Below, piece by piece: positions 1-8,448 of a DNA stretch of 64,000 nt; the first letter of the stretch is position 1, and each line of letters begins with the position of its first letter. The translations under genes were made by a program, and so were the position numbers. The notes beneath the pieces were generated by a model. It was not told where the DNA came from. It saw only the letters and a list, made by a program, of their open reading frames with translations, and made no database searches. Source of the stretch: Chloroflexota bacterium (GTDB taxonomy: Bacteria > Chloroflexota > UBA11872); the NCBI GenBank assembly GCA_022824865.1, contig JAJDZD010000072.1:196848-260847 (forward strand). The letters run 5' to 3'.

Positions 1-1071
1 GAGACCAGCCAGGGCTGCCAGATTTGCCGCGAGCGCATAGCGCGCTAGGCGCCGTGCAGACCGCACGAATTCGCCGCTAGGAATCAATAGCAGCGCAAAT
101 GCCGGTACGAGGCCTGCTGCCACAGTCCATGCCGTAATCCGTACCCGCGGCAATGGATCGGTGAGGACGATGACCCCAACGGCCATCAGTAACGGTGCCG
201 CAATTCGCAGCAGCTTGTGGCCGGTGAGCTTCCACCACAGGTCGTTACGCCTGGGCCGAAGCAGATGAGGCACGCTCTCCAGCGCAAAAAGTGCGCCGGA
301 AACTGTGCGGGTTCGGGCCTTAAATGCGTGAGATGCGCCCGGCGATGCCGCTTCCGTCGTCCGGGCATTTGGAGCAAAGACGATGCGGCCACCCGTCTGT
401 GCCGCACGCAGCGAGATGAGCAGATCGTCCGCGGCACCGGCCCGGGTTGAGGCGTCCACGGCGGCTGCGCGGACCGCGTAGAGGGCTCCATCGGCGCCGG
501 CGACTGAGCCGCTGGAGCTCTCGCGGGTGCGAATCCAACGTTCGTAGTGCCAGTAGAAGGCTTCAGGACCATTGCGCACCTGCTTTGCGCCTGAGACCAC
601 CACAACGTCGGAATCGGCGAACGGGACGACGAGATGGTTCAACGCGTCCTGTTCGAGAATCGCGTTGGCGTCGGTGAACGCAATGATCTCTCCGCGAACA
701 TGCGGAAGAGCCGCGCGAATGGCAGCAAGCTTGCCTTGCTGGCGGGGAAGCTCGATGACGAGAAGCCGGGCATCGCCGGCCGCGCGGGCCACGGCAGCCG
801 TGTCGTCGGTACAGCCATCGCAGGCAACGATGCAGTCGAGGCGGTCGGCCGGGTAGTCCAAGTTGAGGATGCTGCGGATTTTCGCGCCGATCAGTGCAGC
901 CTCGTTGTGGGCGGCAATCACAAAAGTGACGGGCGGTCGATGCATTGAGTCTGTGACGAATGGTCGCGGCCGTAGGATCGCCGCGGCCCAAACGAGCGTC
1001 GGATAGCCGACGTAGGTGGCTAGGGGAAAGCCAATCAGCGCTCCCAAGCCAAGCAGGCGGCGGGGCGTCAC
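1..1071 (-). CDS. Family 2 glycosyltransferase, membrane-anchored (3' end beyond window)
   Basis: Likely transfers a sugar from a nucleotide-sugar donor at the cytoplasmic face of the membrane, as part of surface-glycan synthesis. The GTG start at 1071 shares a GTGA overlap with the stop of the preceding O-antigen ligase-like gene. The frame stays open to base 1 (357 codons), so the C-terminus is missing. An N-terminal hydrophobic segment (residues about 7-33) precedes a GT-A domain with VIAAHNEA (51-58), the DGCTDD donor-binding stretch (85-90), a later TDAN acidic motif and VAGADGALYAV. A C-terminal hydrophobic region follows. This layout resembles processive or hyaluronan/cellulose-synthase-like GT2 enzymes, but the product cannot be inferred. 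It is the last visible gene of a minus-strand run that starts at 5432. Confidence 0.85.
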   Translation of the reverse strand, partial: MTPRRLLGLGALIGFPLATYVGYPTLVWAAAILRPRPFVTDSMHRPPVTFVIAAHNEAALIGAKIRSILNLDYPADRLDCIVACDGCTDDTAAVARAAGDARLLVIELPRQQGKLAAIRAALPHVRGEIIAFTDANAILEQDALNHLVVPFADSDVVVVSGAKQVRNGPEAFYWHYERWIRTRESSSGSVAGADGALYAVRAAAVDASTRAGAADDLLISLRAAQTGGRIVFAPNARTTEAASPGASHAFKARTRTVSGALFALESVPHLLRPRRNDLWWKLTGHKLLRIAAPLLMAVGVIVLTDPLPRVRITAWTVAAGLVPAFALLLIPSGEFVRSARRLARYALAANLAALAGL

Positions 1072-2453
1072 GCTACGTGCCGGTGTCGGCGGGCCAGACG
1101 GCCGCAGGCCAGCGCCAGGCCGAGCATCAACCAAAACGGCAGCCCGCCGCGTGCGCCGGGCGCGATGGTGTCAGTGAGACCGTATACGAAGAAGGCTGCC
1201 AGCGAGCCAACAAGGCCTATGGCCAGCAGTTGTCGCGCGCCGTCGCCTGCTGCTTTCGTCACTGTGATGAGACCGCGCAGGGCGACCGCGATGAGGGCGC
1301 ATAGAAGAATTGCCGCAGCAAGCCCCAGGTCCAGGAACGTCTGCAGAATGAGGTTGTGGGCATGCGGAACGTGCGGGGCGATCGACGAGCTGACTTGGGG
1401 AAACGTGGACTTGAGCACCAGCGAGAAGTGACCTGGCCCCACGCCTGTGTAGAGGTGTTCGCCAATCAGGAGAATGCTGAGCGACCAGATTGTTAGACGG
1501 CCCTTCAGGGTGTCTGTGGTTGAGTCGAGCGGGGCAAGCCACGTGAAAACCATGGCCGCGAGCAGGCCCGCCACAACGAGGCTCACTGTCGCTTGCATCG
1601 CCATGCGAGCCCAGGGTTGTCGGCGAAACCACGCGCGCTGTCTCAGCCACCACCAGCCAACCAAGGCCTGACCAACCATTGCTCCGACATAGGCACTGCG
1701 CGACTGCGTGAGCAAGAGAACGGCAAGTGCGAAGACCAACACCAAAGCAGCGACAGTGCAGACGATTCGCCTGGTCTCAGTACGGTTCAGCGATAGCGCC
1801 AGGGTCAGCGGTACAAGCAGGGCCAGTGAGCCGCCGATCTGATTGGGGCCGATTCCGCCAATCCGGCCGCCGTGGTCCACCACGCGCGGGCCCGTCGGCA
1901 GCACGGTGTAGAGACCGTCCAGCGGTAGAAGTTTGCGCTGCGGCCATTCAGCGAGGAACAAGGCGGCGACGGCGATTAGGCTTGTCATTCCAATTGCAAG
2001 GCCCAGCCAGAGCAGATGGACCCACCCGCCTGAAGGCGTGTCTACGCTGATGAGGTATGCGAAGGAAAGTCCCAGCAGCACTCCGAACAGTTTCGGTGCC
2101 GCGACCTGCCAATCGCTCACGGCCAAGGCGGTCACGCTTGTCCAGAGGGCGCAGGCCACCAGGAGCTTGTCCGAGGCTCGCGGCGCGACAGGAAGCGAAA
2201 GTGCGCGCCGCATCAACAGAATCAGCGGGACGAGCGCCAGGGCGATTCCGCCTGCCGGTCCGCCAAACCAGATCGCGGGCGCAGTGCCCAGCAGAGCCAG
2301 CGGTCCGCCGATCTGAACGTACGTCGTTAGCCGTCTCCTTGTGGTTTGGCTGGCGTCGTAGCGCCAATTGGCCCGGTGCGCGGTTAGCGCTCCGTAAGCA
2401 GGCGCGGGAGCCGGGCGGAAACTTCGTCCCGTCGGTGGGTGCGGAGGTACCAC
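1068..2453 (-). CDS. O-antigen ligase/polymerase-like membrane protein (Wzy/WaaL family)
   Basis: Polytopic membrane protein with roughly ten or more hydrophobic segments. A late periplasmic-loop motif contains GVGPGHF and PHAHNLILQTFLDLG, the H-x-x-N pattern typical of the O-antigen ligase family (Wzy_C). Such proteins polymerise glycan repeats or ligate finished glycans to an acceptor. Which of the two applies here is unknown. The only canonical in-frame start is GTG at 2453, which overlaps the upstream epimerase by 70 bp and adds a hydrophilic N-terminus of about 45 residues. A good Shine-Dalgarno AAGGAGA (2334-2340) lies inside that stretch, six bases before ACG codons at 2327-2322, so the true start may be internal and non-canonical. 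The gene is followed by a GTGA overlap with the GT2 gene. Confidence 0.82.
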   Translation of the reverse strand: MVPPHPPTGRSFRPAPAPAYGALTAHRANWRYDASQTTRRRLTTYVQIGGPLALLGTAPAIWFGGPAGGIALALVPLILLMRRALSLPVAPRASDKLLVACALWTSVTALAVSDWQVAAPKLFGVLLGLSFAYLISVDTPSGGWVHLLWLGLAIGMTSLIAVAALFLAEWPQRKLLPLDGLYTVLPTGPRVVDHGGRIGGIGPNQIGGSLALLVPLTLALSLNRTETRRIVCTVAALVLVFALAVLLLTQSRSAYVGAMVGQALVGWWWLRQRAWFRRQPWARMAMQATVSLVVAGLLAAMVFTWLAPLDSTTDTLKGRLTIWSLSILLIGEHLYTGVGPGHFSLVLKSTFPQVSSSIAPHVPHAHNLILQTFLDLGLAAAILLCALIAVALRGLITVTKAAGDGARQLLAIGLVGSLAAFFVYGLTDTIAPGARGGLPFWLMLGLALACGRLARRHRHVA

Positions 2454-3436
2454 TCGATCGTTCTACGTAGCCCGTCCCTAAAGCGAATCTGGGGGGTCCA
2501 GCCCAGCATCCGCTCGGCCAGCGACGGGTCGGCAACTCGGTTCATGGGGCCGGTGGGCATGTCGTGGCGCACGCGAATGTCTGGCTGGTGCCCAATCTGT
2601 CGCAGTACTTGGCATGCCGCGTCAATGACGCGGATGCGTTCGCGCGTGCCAAGGTTGATGGCGCTGGAGTCGTCGATGCTGGCGGCGGCTCGCAGGGTTC
2701 CGTCGACGATGTCGCTGACGAAGGTCCAGTTACGTACTTGGCGACCCGAGCCCCAGACTTCGAACGGATCCTGCCGGATGAAGGCACGGGCGATCATGGC
2801 CATGACGGCATGGTTCTCGTGGCCGCGCGGGCCATAGACAGTGAAGTAACGGCAGCTCACCGACTTGAGACCGTGGTCCTGGCGGAAAGCCCGGAGAGTG
2901 AGTTCGCCCATGAGCTTGGCCCAGCCGTACATGTTGTCGGCGTCGTAGGGCGGACCGTCTTGATCCTCACTGAGAAATAGCCGCTCGGCCGCGTCGGTCT
3001 GCAGATGGTTCGGGTAGACGCAGCCGGACGACGCGTAAACGACCTTTTCGACGCCAGCGAGACGACATGCCCGGAATACAGTGCCGTCCAAGAGGAGGTT
3101 CGTTCCGCAGTCAGCCTGGTGAAGATCGACGTAGCCGCGCCCGCCGTGGTTCGCAGCCAGGTGGAAGACGGTGTGAATGCCGGCAGCAGATTCCGCGGCG
3201 ACCGTGGGATCCAGGAGATCGGCCCGCACGAATTCGATGGCGCCCGAGTCGATATGCCGGCGGATGTTCGCGAGCTTGCCACTGCTGAGGTCGTCGACCA
3301 CTCGAATCCGGGCACCCACCGACACAAGGGCGTCAACCAGATGCGAGCCGATGAAGGAAGCACCGCCGGTGACCAGCACGGGGCGGCGGGCGAGAGCCTC
3401 CACGATGTCCGAAGGATGGCAGGCTCCGTCGTTCAC
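2384..3436 (-). CDS. NAD-dependent sugar epimerase/dehydratase (extended SDR, GDP-mannose 3,5-epimerase-like)
   Basis: Extended short-chain dehydrogenase that should modify a nucleotide sugar in the cytoplasm. A Rossmann motif TGGASFIGS lies near residue 24; the usual second Gly is Ser. Next come a VVDDLSSG loop, SSGCVYP, and the catalytic Y-x-x-x-K in MYGWAKL. The Cys in SSGCVYP and a later FEVWGSGRQVRNWTF segment are reminiscent of GDP-mannose 3,5-epimerases, which use a catalytic Cys there; that specific activity is inference. Length (350 aa) is normal. The GTG start at 3436 overlaps the stop of the upstream GT4 gene as GTGA, so the two are probably translationally coupled. Confidence 0.85.
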   Translation of the reverse strand: MNDGACHPSDIVEALARRPVLVTGGASFIGSHLVDALVSVGARIRVVDDLSSGKLANIRRHIDSGAIEFVRADLLDPTVAAESAAGIHTVFHLAANHGGRGYVDLHQADCGTNLLLDGTVFRACRLAGVEKVVYASSGCVYPNHLQTDAAERLFLSEDQDGPPYDADNMYGWAKLMGELTLRAFRQDHGLKSVSCRYFTVYGPRGHENHAVMAMIARAFIRQDPFEVWGSGRQVRNWTFVSDIVDGTLRAAASIDDSSAINLGTRERIRVIDAACQVLRQIGHQPDIRVRHDMPTGPMNRVADPSLAERMLGWTPQIRFRDGLRRTIEWYLRTHRRDEVSARLPRLLTER

Positions 3437-4674
3437 GCTCGGCGCTTTGGTCGACTGGGGCAGCGGGCGAGTGACTCAAGAATCTGCACTTGCCGGGCAA
3501 CGACCGTCGAACGTTCGAATTCGCGTTTGGCGAACGCACGTCCTGCGGCGGCAAGTCGCTGCCGCAGTGCACGGTCGGCCAGGAGTCGGGACACGGCGTC
3601 ACGAAGCGCGCCGGGCGCTTCAGGTTCGGCCACAAGACCGCATTCGGCCTCATGGATTAGCCGTGAAGCCTCGCTCTCGGCGTGGACGGATGCGACGACG
3701 GGAAGGCCCGCAGCCATATAGGTGATCAGCTTGGAGGGGATGACCGACTCGACCACGCTGCGACGTTGTGTAAGCAGTGCCAGATCCGACGCGGCCAGTA
3801 GGTCGGCCAGCCGTGGACGCGAGACGAACGGGAGGAAGCAAGTTCGACCCACAGGGGCGGAGCGCTGGAGTCTTGGTTTTTCCGGGCCGTCGCCCACGAA
3901 GAGCCAGCAGGCATCTGACTGATCCTGGCTGGCTGCCCGGACAGCGACCTTGAGGCCCTGCTTGCGGCCGATGCTGCCGATGTGCGTGATGAGCGGTCGG
4001 TCCGGGTCCAGACCGTGACGCCGCCTGGTCGCAGCGCGACTCGTGGTCGGCTTTAGACCGGCCAGTTCCTCAGAGTCGTGCACGATGTATAGCTTGTTCT
4101 GACGAAGTCCGTGGCGGGTCAATTCCTCGGAGAAACCCTCAGTCAGGATGAGTACCGCGTCCGCTCGTTTGTAGAAGGCGTACTCGACGGTTCGCAGGAC
4201 GCGCACCAGAACGGATTGCCGGATGATGCCGACGGCGGCGCCGGCATTGACAGCAAGGTCGGCGACCTTGGCGACCCAGGGCCGACGCCGTACTCCAGCA
4301 ACCAACGCCGTGGCCAGGGCGGCGACTGGCTGGGCGCCAACGTAGAGGTAGACGTCGGCACGCGGCAGCACTAGCGCCACAAGACTGGCGGACAGTGCAA
4401 ACGATCCGTCGTAGAAAAGCCGACGGAGGAGCGAGCCAGGGTCGCGCGGGACGTAGGACGGCACACGGATTAACCGGACGCCGCCCTGCACCTCACGCAT
4501 CAGCCGGCACTTGCGGTAGCCGTCGAACACCCGCCAGGCCGGGTAGTGAGGTCTGGCGGTCAGCATGTGGACTGCATGACCGCGGGCGGCGAGATGGCGG
4601 CAGAGCGCGGCGGTCTGGGGCGCGATGCCGGCCACCTCGGGCGGGTAGTTGATGCCAATGACGACCACGCGCAT
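3433..4674 (-). CDS. Family 4 glycosyltransferase
   Basis: Retaining GT-B glycosyltransferase of the WcaI/GT4 type, cytoplasmic or membrane-associated. The N-terminal domain opens with MRVVVIGINYPPEVAG and a typical TARPHYP segment. The C-terminal donor-binding domain has THIGSIGRKQGL and the region LITYMAAGLPVVAS, where the second half of the EX7E-type signature normally sits. I chose ATG 4674 rather than an upstream in-frame start at 4845, because homologous sequence begins exactly there and the longer form would run into the methyltransferase gene. It lies 11 bp downstream of that methyltransferase and overlaps the epimerase gene by 4 bp. Donor and acceptor sugars are unknown. Confidence 0.87.
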   Translation of the reverse strand: MRVVVIGINYPPEVAGIAPQTAALCRHLAARGHAVHMLTARPHYPAWRVFDGYRKCRLMREVQGGVRLIRVPSYVPRDPGSLLRRLFYDGSFALSASLVALVLPRADVYLYVGAQPVAALATALVAGVRRRPWVAKVADLAVNAGAAVGIIRQSVLVRVLRTVEYAFYKRADAVLILTEGFSEELTRHGLRQNKLYIVHDSEELAGLKPTTSRAATRRRHGLDPDRPLITHIGSIGRKQGLKVAVRAASQDQSDACWLFVGDGPEKPRLQRSAPVGRTCFLPFVSRPRLADLLAASDLALLTQRRSVVESVIPSKLITYMAAGLPVVASVHAESEASRLIHEAECGLVAEPEAPGALRDAVSRLLADRALRQRLAAAGRAFAKREFERSTVVARQVQILESLARCPSRPKRRA

Positions 4675-4685
4675 GCCAGACCCGG

Positions 4686-5432
4686 CTAACGCCGCGCCGC
4701 AACTTTCAGCGAATTGCCCAAGCGACCGATGGTGAGGTTCAACAGCCGATACAGGAGGGTGAAAGCTGCGAACGCGGGCTTGCGGTTTGCGAGTCGATAA
4801 AGCGTGAACGTCCAGGGCTGGTAGTACACGAGGTCGCGAGCCCAATAAACGTGCCTCCAGCCGTGTACCCGAATGCGCGCCCGAGCGGAGGAGGCGTCCA
4901 GTCGTCGGACCACGTTGCCGGCTGGTTCAATGTCAGTGGCAAGTCCCAGTGCCACGGCCAGTCGGGTCAAGACTGCGCGGGCCGGCTCCATCACCACCAG
5001 TTCGTGGCGAGCCACACGCGCCATCTCGTCCAGGGCGCTGTAGGGGGCGTCAAGATGGTGTAACCCGTCGTGGACGAGCGCCATGTCGATGCTGCGGTCC
5101 CCAAAGGGCAGACAGGCGGCGTCGCCGCGAACGAGCCTGACCTTGAATCCATGCCGCCGGGCGCGCTCGCGGGCTCGGGACAGCGCGTCCGGCGATAGAT
5201 CGAGGATCGTGGGTTGGATTCCAAGGCGTGCAAGCCACTCGGCGTCCATGCCTGATCCGCCGCAGAGGCAGAGAGCGTCGGTTGACGTGACCCGCCCGAG
5301 TAAACCCAGCGCGCGACGCAGTTTTTCTTCAAGGAGAAACCGCACGGGCCGCGGGTAGTGGCGGGGCCGCTCAATCTCTTCTTCGGCGTCCAGCGACGCA
5401 AAGAACTCGATTTGCCGTGCGCGCGAAGTCAA
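4686..5432 (-). CDS. Class I SAM-dependent methyltransferase
   Basis: Rossmann-fold methyltransferase of 248 aa. Motif I is a variant (LCLCGGSGMDAEWLA, near residue 50), followed by an acidic ILDLSPDAL motif II and the VHDGLHHLDAP post-motif typical of Methyltransf_11/UbiE-like enzymes. The C-terminal third is hydrophobic and basic (YRLANRKPAF onward), suggesting membrane association. It is the first gene of the minus-strand glycan run ending at base 1, so a role in methylating a glycan or lipid-linked precursor is plausible. The substrate is not visible from sequence. A strong inverted repeat lies just upstream (5480-5507). Confidence 0.8.
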   Translation of the reverse strand: MTSRARQIEFFASLDAEEEIERPRHYPRPVRFLLEEKLRRALGLLGRVTSTDALCLCGGSGMDAEWLARLGIQPTILDLSPDALSRARERARRHGFKVRLVRGDAACLPFGDRSIDMALVHDGLHHLDAPYSALDEMARVARHELVVMEPARAVLTRLAVALGLATDIEPAGNVVRRLDASSARARIRVHGWRHVYWARDLVYYQPWTFTLYRLANRKPAFAAFTLLYRLLNLTIGRLGNSLKVAARR

Positions 5433-5479
5433 TGCGGCCTCCAGGGCGTCAATTGGCCGCAGCGTCTTCTGGTGCCCCG

Positions 5480-5507
5480 CCCTGGCAGCCGCGCGCGGCT
5501 GTCAGGG
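5480..5507. terminator. 12-bp inverted repeat, possible terminator of the ABC exporter operon
   Basis: CCCTGG-CAGCCG and its complement (one G-U pair) flank a CGCG loop. The repeat sits between the last exporter permease gene (stop at 5576) and the methyltransferase start (5432), where a terminator would be expected. No T-tract follows on the minus strand, so intrinsic termination would be weak, and a role as a protein-binding palindrome is equally possible. Confidence 0.45.
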
Positions 5508-5575
5508 GGACATCCTACGAAGTCAGACGGCTTGTGTGGAGTCGAGCAAGGGCAATCACCCACGCAGTCGGTGGT

Positions 5576-6406
5576 CTAGGCGTGTAGGCCCACCAGCCCG
5601 CGTTGGATGGCAATACGCTCACATCGGGCGTAGGCCCATGCGCCACCGGCAACACTTGCGAGCGCGATGGCGCCGACGATCGAGAACTCGATTTCAATTG
5701 CAAGTAGCGGCGGAGTTCCGATGGTCGTCGCGCGCAGGAGGTCGATGACGTAGGTGTACGGATTGACGTAGGAAATCCAGCGCACGCTCCAAGGAAGGAT
5801 GGCAATTGGATAGCTGCTGCCGGCCATGACCATGGCCAGCGCGCTGAGGGCACTGGGCAACTGCGCTCCCCTTGCGACAAGCCCAAGGCCAGCGAATCCA
5901 AGACCCATGCCGAAGAATGCGACCAAAGTAATGAGCACTGCGGCGATCGCCGAGACTGAGAAGGCGAAGCCGTGGGCCCGAAACAGCGTGCTGGCAAACA
6001 GGAGCACAAGCAGGCTCTGGAACAGCGCGAAGCCAACGTTGACAATCGTGGCACCGACCAAGGCGGTCCAACGGGGAGCTTCGGCTACCCAGACGTGCGC
6101 AAGCGTGCCGGTCAGGTTGGATCGCCGGAGGAACTCGACCCCGCGCCACAGGGCACCCACGGCAACGTTGAGCGCCACGTAGCCAGTGACGGCATAGGCC
6201 AGAAAACTCTGGCCACCGCCGCTGGCCTCGAACCCAGCGTCGCCGAAGGCCGCGCCAGCGAGCGCGAGGGGCACGAAGAACAGAAACGCCCAACCGATCT
6301 GATAGAGCCACATGGCTTTGAAGCGCGCGGTTTCCATCCACTCGGCGCGCGCATGCGTGAGGCTGGCTCTCAGGAGATTGGCAGCTTCAGAACCGAGTCC
6401 AGCCAT
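5576..6406 (-). CDS. ABC-2 type transporter permease, second copy (B2)
   Basis: 276-aa membrane protein with about six hydrophobic segments, of the ABC-2/NodJ-like export permease type. It contains PYTYVIDLLRATTIGTPP near the C-terminus, in the usual position of the family's late conserved loop. It is a close paralogue of the gene at 7618-8448: both share GWAFLFFVPLAL, ILPWSVRWISYVNPYTYV and end in QRGLVGLHA. ATG 6406 directly follows the TAG stop of the preceding permease, so the two are coupled. It presumably pairs with the 6407-7267 product and borrows the ATPase encoded at 9284-10321. The exported substrate is unknown; drug, lipid or glycan are all possible. Confidence 0.85.
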   Translation of the reverse strand: MAGLGSEAANLLRASLTHARAEWMETARFKAMWLYQIGWAFLFFVPLALAGAAFGDAGFEASGGGQSFLAYAVTGYVALNVAVGALWRGVEFLRRSNLTGTLAHVWVAEAPRWTALVGATIVNVGFALFQSLLVLLFASTLFRAHGFAFSVSAIAAVLITLVAFFGMGLGFAGLGLVARGAQLPSALSALAMVMAGSSYPIAILPWSVRWISYVNPYTYVIDLLRATTIGTPPLLAIEIEFSIVGAIALASVAGGAWAYARCERIAIQRGLVGLHA

Positions 6407-7267
6407 CTACATCCACTCCAGCTCGCCTTTTGCACGCGCGGCCCTATCCATGACGTGCAGCATCACCAACCCGACGACGCCATAAGTCAATGCCATCGCG
6501 AAAAGCACGGCGCATGAGAGCGTGGCGTCCCGCAGGTCGCTGAATACGAGCGCGCTTCGAAGACCGCGGATCATCCAGGTTGGAGGCAGGAGTGCTGAGA
6601 GCCACTGGGCCCAACCCGGAAGCACGGTTACGGGGTAGGCAATGCCGGCCAAGATGCCGGCCACCATCACGAACAACTGCACAAAGAGATAACCCTCGCG
6701 GTATCTGAGCAGGATGGCCGCCCAGGGCAAGGCAATGGCAATGGTCGCCATCCCGCTGCAGACAAGCACGGCCAGTGCAGGGCCCAGGTTGGGCTCGAGT
6801 GGGAAGCGAAACAGTGCCCAGGCAAGGCTGAACGCCCCAACCGCCATGACGGACGGTGAAAACGTGCGCCCGATCGCTCCGCCAGCGATCAGAACGAAGC
6901 GCGTCGTCGTCGTTGCCCAAATGGTGGGCAGGGTTCCCAGGCTCCTGTCGAAACGGAGGTTGTTGGCGAGTTCCGCCGTGACCCAGCCGGTCCATAGAAA
7001 CGTCGTAGCGCCGATAACCGAATAGGCAAGGTATGCGTCTGTCCCGGACAGACGTGCAAAGTTCTTGAGGCCCGAGTTGTCGGGTCCGGCAAGAGCGATG
7101 GTTGCGAGCACAATTGGCAGGACCCACTGCAACATTCCAATCAGGCTTGCAGTCATAAAGAAGGGGTGGCGTCGGTCGGTCCGCCAGCCCTTGCGCGCGA
7201 GCGCGAGAAAGGCCCAGAACTCGCCACGAATCTGCTCGGCGCGAGCGTTCGCCGGAGAGCCGATCAA
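6407..7267 (-). CDS. ABC-2 type transporter permease, second copy (A2)
   Basis: Membrane permease of 286 aa with six predicted hydrophobic spans. It is paralogous to the gene at 8449-9294: both carry QIRGEFWAFLALARKGW near the N-terminus, a nearly identical VLPIVLATIALAGP segment, and end in AKGELEWM. The start is TTG at 7267; no ATG or GTG is available in frame nearby. The DNA around and upstream of this start still encodes, in another frame, a decayed C-terminus of an ATPase (7245-7343). This shows that the gene was copied together with the end of its ATPase gene. Confidence 0.83.
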   Translation of the reverse strand: MIGSPANARAEQIRGEFWAFLALARKGWRTDRRHPFFMTASLIGMLQWVLPIVLATIALAGPDNSGLKNFARLSGTDAYLAYSVIGATTFLWTGWVTAELANNLRFDRSLGTLPTIWATTTTRFVLIAGGAIGRTFSPSVMAVGAFSLAWALFRFPLEPNLGPALAVLVCSGMATIAIALPWAAILLRYREGYLFVQLFVMVAGILAGIAYPVTVLPGWAQWLSALLPPTWMIRGLRSALVFSDLRDATLSCAVLFAMALTYGVVGLVMLHVMDRAARAKGELEWM

Positions 7268-7343
7268 TCCGCGATTCCGCGATGGCTGAGTGGACGTCCC
7301 TGAGGTTGGTTCCGCGGATCCAGATTCCAGTAACCACGATGCC
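7245..7343 (-). pseudogene. Decayed 3' end of an ABC ATPase gene (duplication scar)
   Basis: Reading the minus strand from 7343 gives 33 codons that align without gaps to the last 33 residues of the intact ATPase at 9284-10321. By eye, 15 of 33 are identical: both begin GIVV and both keep the spacing ...AI..SRI.R...ER. The intact gene's stop codon position is TCG here, and a TGA lies just upstream in the same frame, so the remnant cannot make protein. The 3' end of the remnant overlaps the start of permease A2, as in the intact copy. The rest of the 7268-7617 gap (about 270 bp) shows nothing I can recognise. Confidence 0.7.
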
Positions 7344-7617
7344 TCAGTCGCCGATTCGGCGGTAGAGCGCGCAGATCTCCCCTGACCGAGCGCACGAATA
7401 CGCGTGCGGGTGCAAAGTGCGGCATGGCGATTGGATATGAGGTCAGGTGTGGTGTGTCGCGCTAAACCAGAGTCTGTTGGCCACGTAGGTTAGCGGCCTC
7501 AGCGCACGTCAGCTCGAACTCCAGGCTCCATCGTGCCTACTGGCCGAAGCATTGAAGCCTTTCGTCGGTGCGACTCGAGGCGGACGCTGGGGCGTTGGTC
7601 AACGAGATTCATGAGGT

Positions 7618-8448
7618 CTAAGCATGCAGGCCAACAAGCCCTCGCTGAACTGCTATGCGCTCACAAATGGCAAGGATCCGGCTGCCGCCGAAGACGCAAG
7701 CGATTGCGATGGCGCTCACGATCAGGAATTCGAGCTCGATCGCGAGCAGGGGAGGCGTGCCAATGGTCGTTGAGCGCACGAGGTCAACGACGTAGGTGTA
7801 GGGATTGACGTAGCTGATCCAGCGCACGCTCCAGGGGAGGATGGCGATCGGGTAGGTGCCGCCCGCCATGACCATGGCGAGTGCGCCGAGCATCTCGGGA
7901 AAGCGTGCCTGGCGGGCCACCAGGCCGACACCCGCCAGTGCGAGGCCAAGGCCCCAGAAGGCAACCAAGGCGATCAGTAGGGCCAGGATCGTCGGTAGGG
8001 TGATAGCAAACGTCGCGCCCTCAAAGAGCGCGCTGGCAATCATCAGGATCAGAAGCCCCCGGAGCGCTGCAATGCCAACGTCGACGACCGTGGCGCCGGT
8101 CAGCGCTGTCCAGCGGGGCGCCTCGGCCGCCCATAGATGCGCGAGCGTTCCGGTCTGGTTGGACTTCTCCAGGAACACAACGCCGCGCCACAAGGCGGCC
8201 GTCGCGACGTTGAGTGCAACAAACCCCGTGACTGCAAAGGCCAGGAAGCTCCGGCCGCCTCCACTGGCTTCGAAGCCGGCATCGCCGAAGGCCATACCGG
8301 TAAGAGCCAAGGGTACGAAGAAGAGAAACGCCCAGCCAGCCTCATACACCCACAGCGCCTTGAAGCGCGAGGTCTCCAGCCATTGGGCACGCGCATGGGC
8401 GAGGATGGCCTTTGCCGCCCACATCGCCTCAACGCCGACGCGTGTCAC
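7618..8448 (-). CDS. ABC-2 type transporter permease, first copy (B1)
   Basis: 276-aa integral membrane permease with about six hydrophobic segments. Conserved late region: ILPWSVRWISYVNPYTYV and STTIGTPPLLA. It is the paralogue of 5576-6406 and differs from it mainly in loops and in the first 25 residues. The gene directly abuts permease A1 (stop of A1 at 8449, ATG at 8448). With A1 and the ATPase it makes a complete three-gene exporter. In ABC-2 systems two permease chains pair with an ATPase dimer, so A1 and B1 probably form the heterodimeric pore. Confidence 0.86.
   Translation of the reverse strand: MTRVGVEAMWAAKAILAHARAQWLETSRFKALWVYEAGWAFLFFVPLALTGMAFGDAGFEASGGGRSFLAFAVTGFVALNVATAALWRGVVFLEKSNQTGTLAHLWAAEAPRWTALTGATVVDVGIAALRGLLILMIASALFEGATFAITLPTILALLIALVAFWGLGLALAGVGLVARQARFPEMLGALAMVMAGGTYPIAILPWSVRWISYVNPYTYVVDLVRSTTIGTPPLLAIELEFLIVSAIAIACVFGGSRILAICERIAVQRGLVGLHA

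Noticed and set aside
7344-7617. Longer ATPase remnant upstream of the recognised 33 codons
   Set aside because: A few residues (AL before GIVV) might match, but frames break and the resemblance is too weak to claim.
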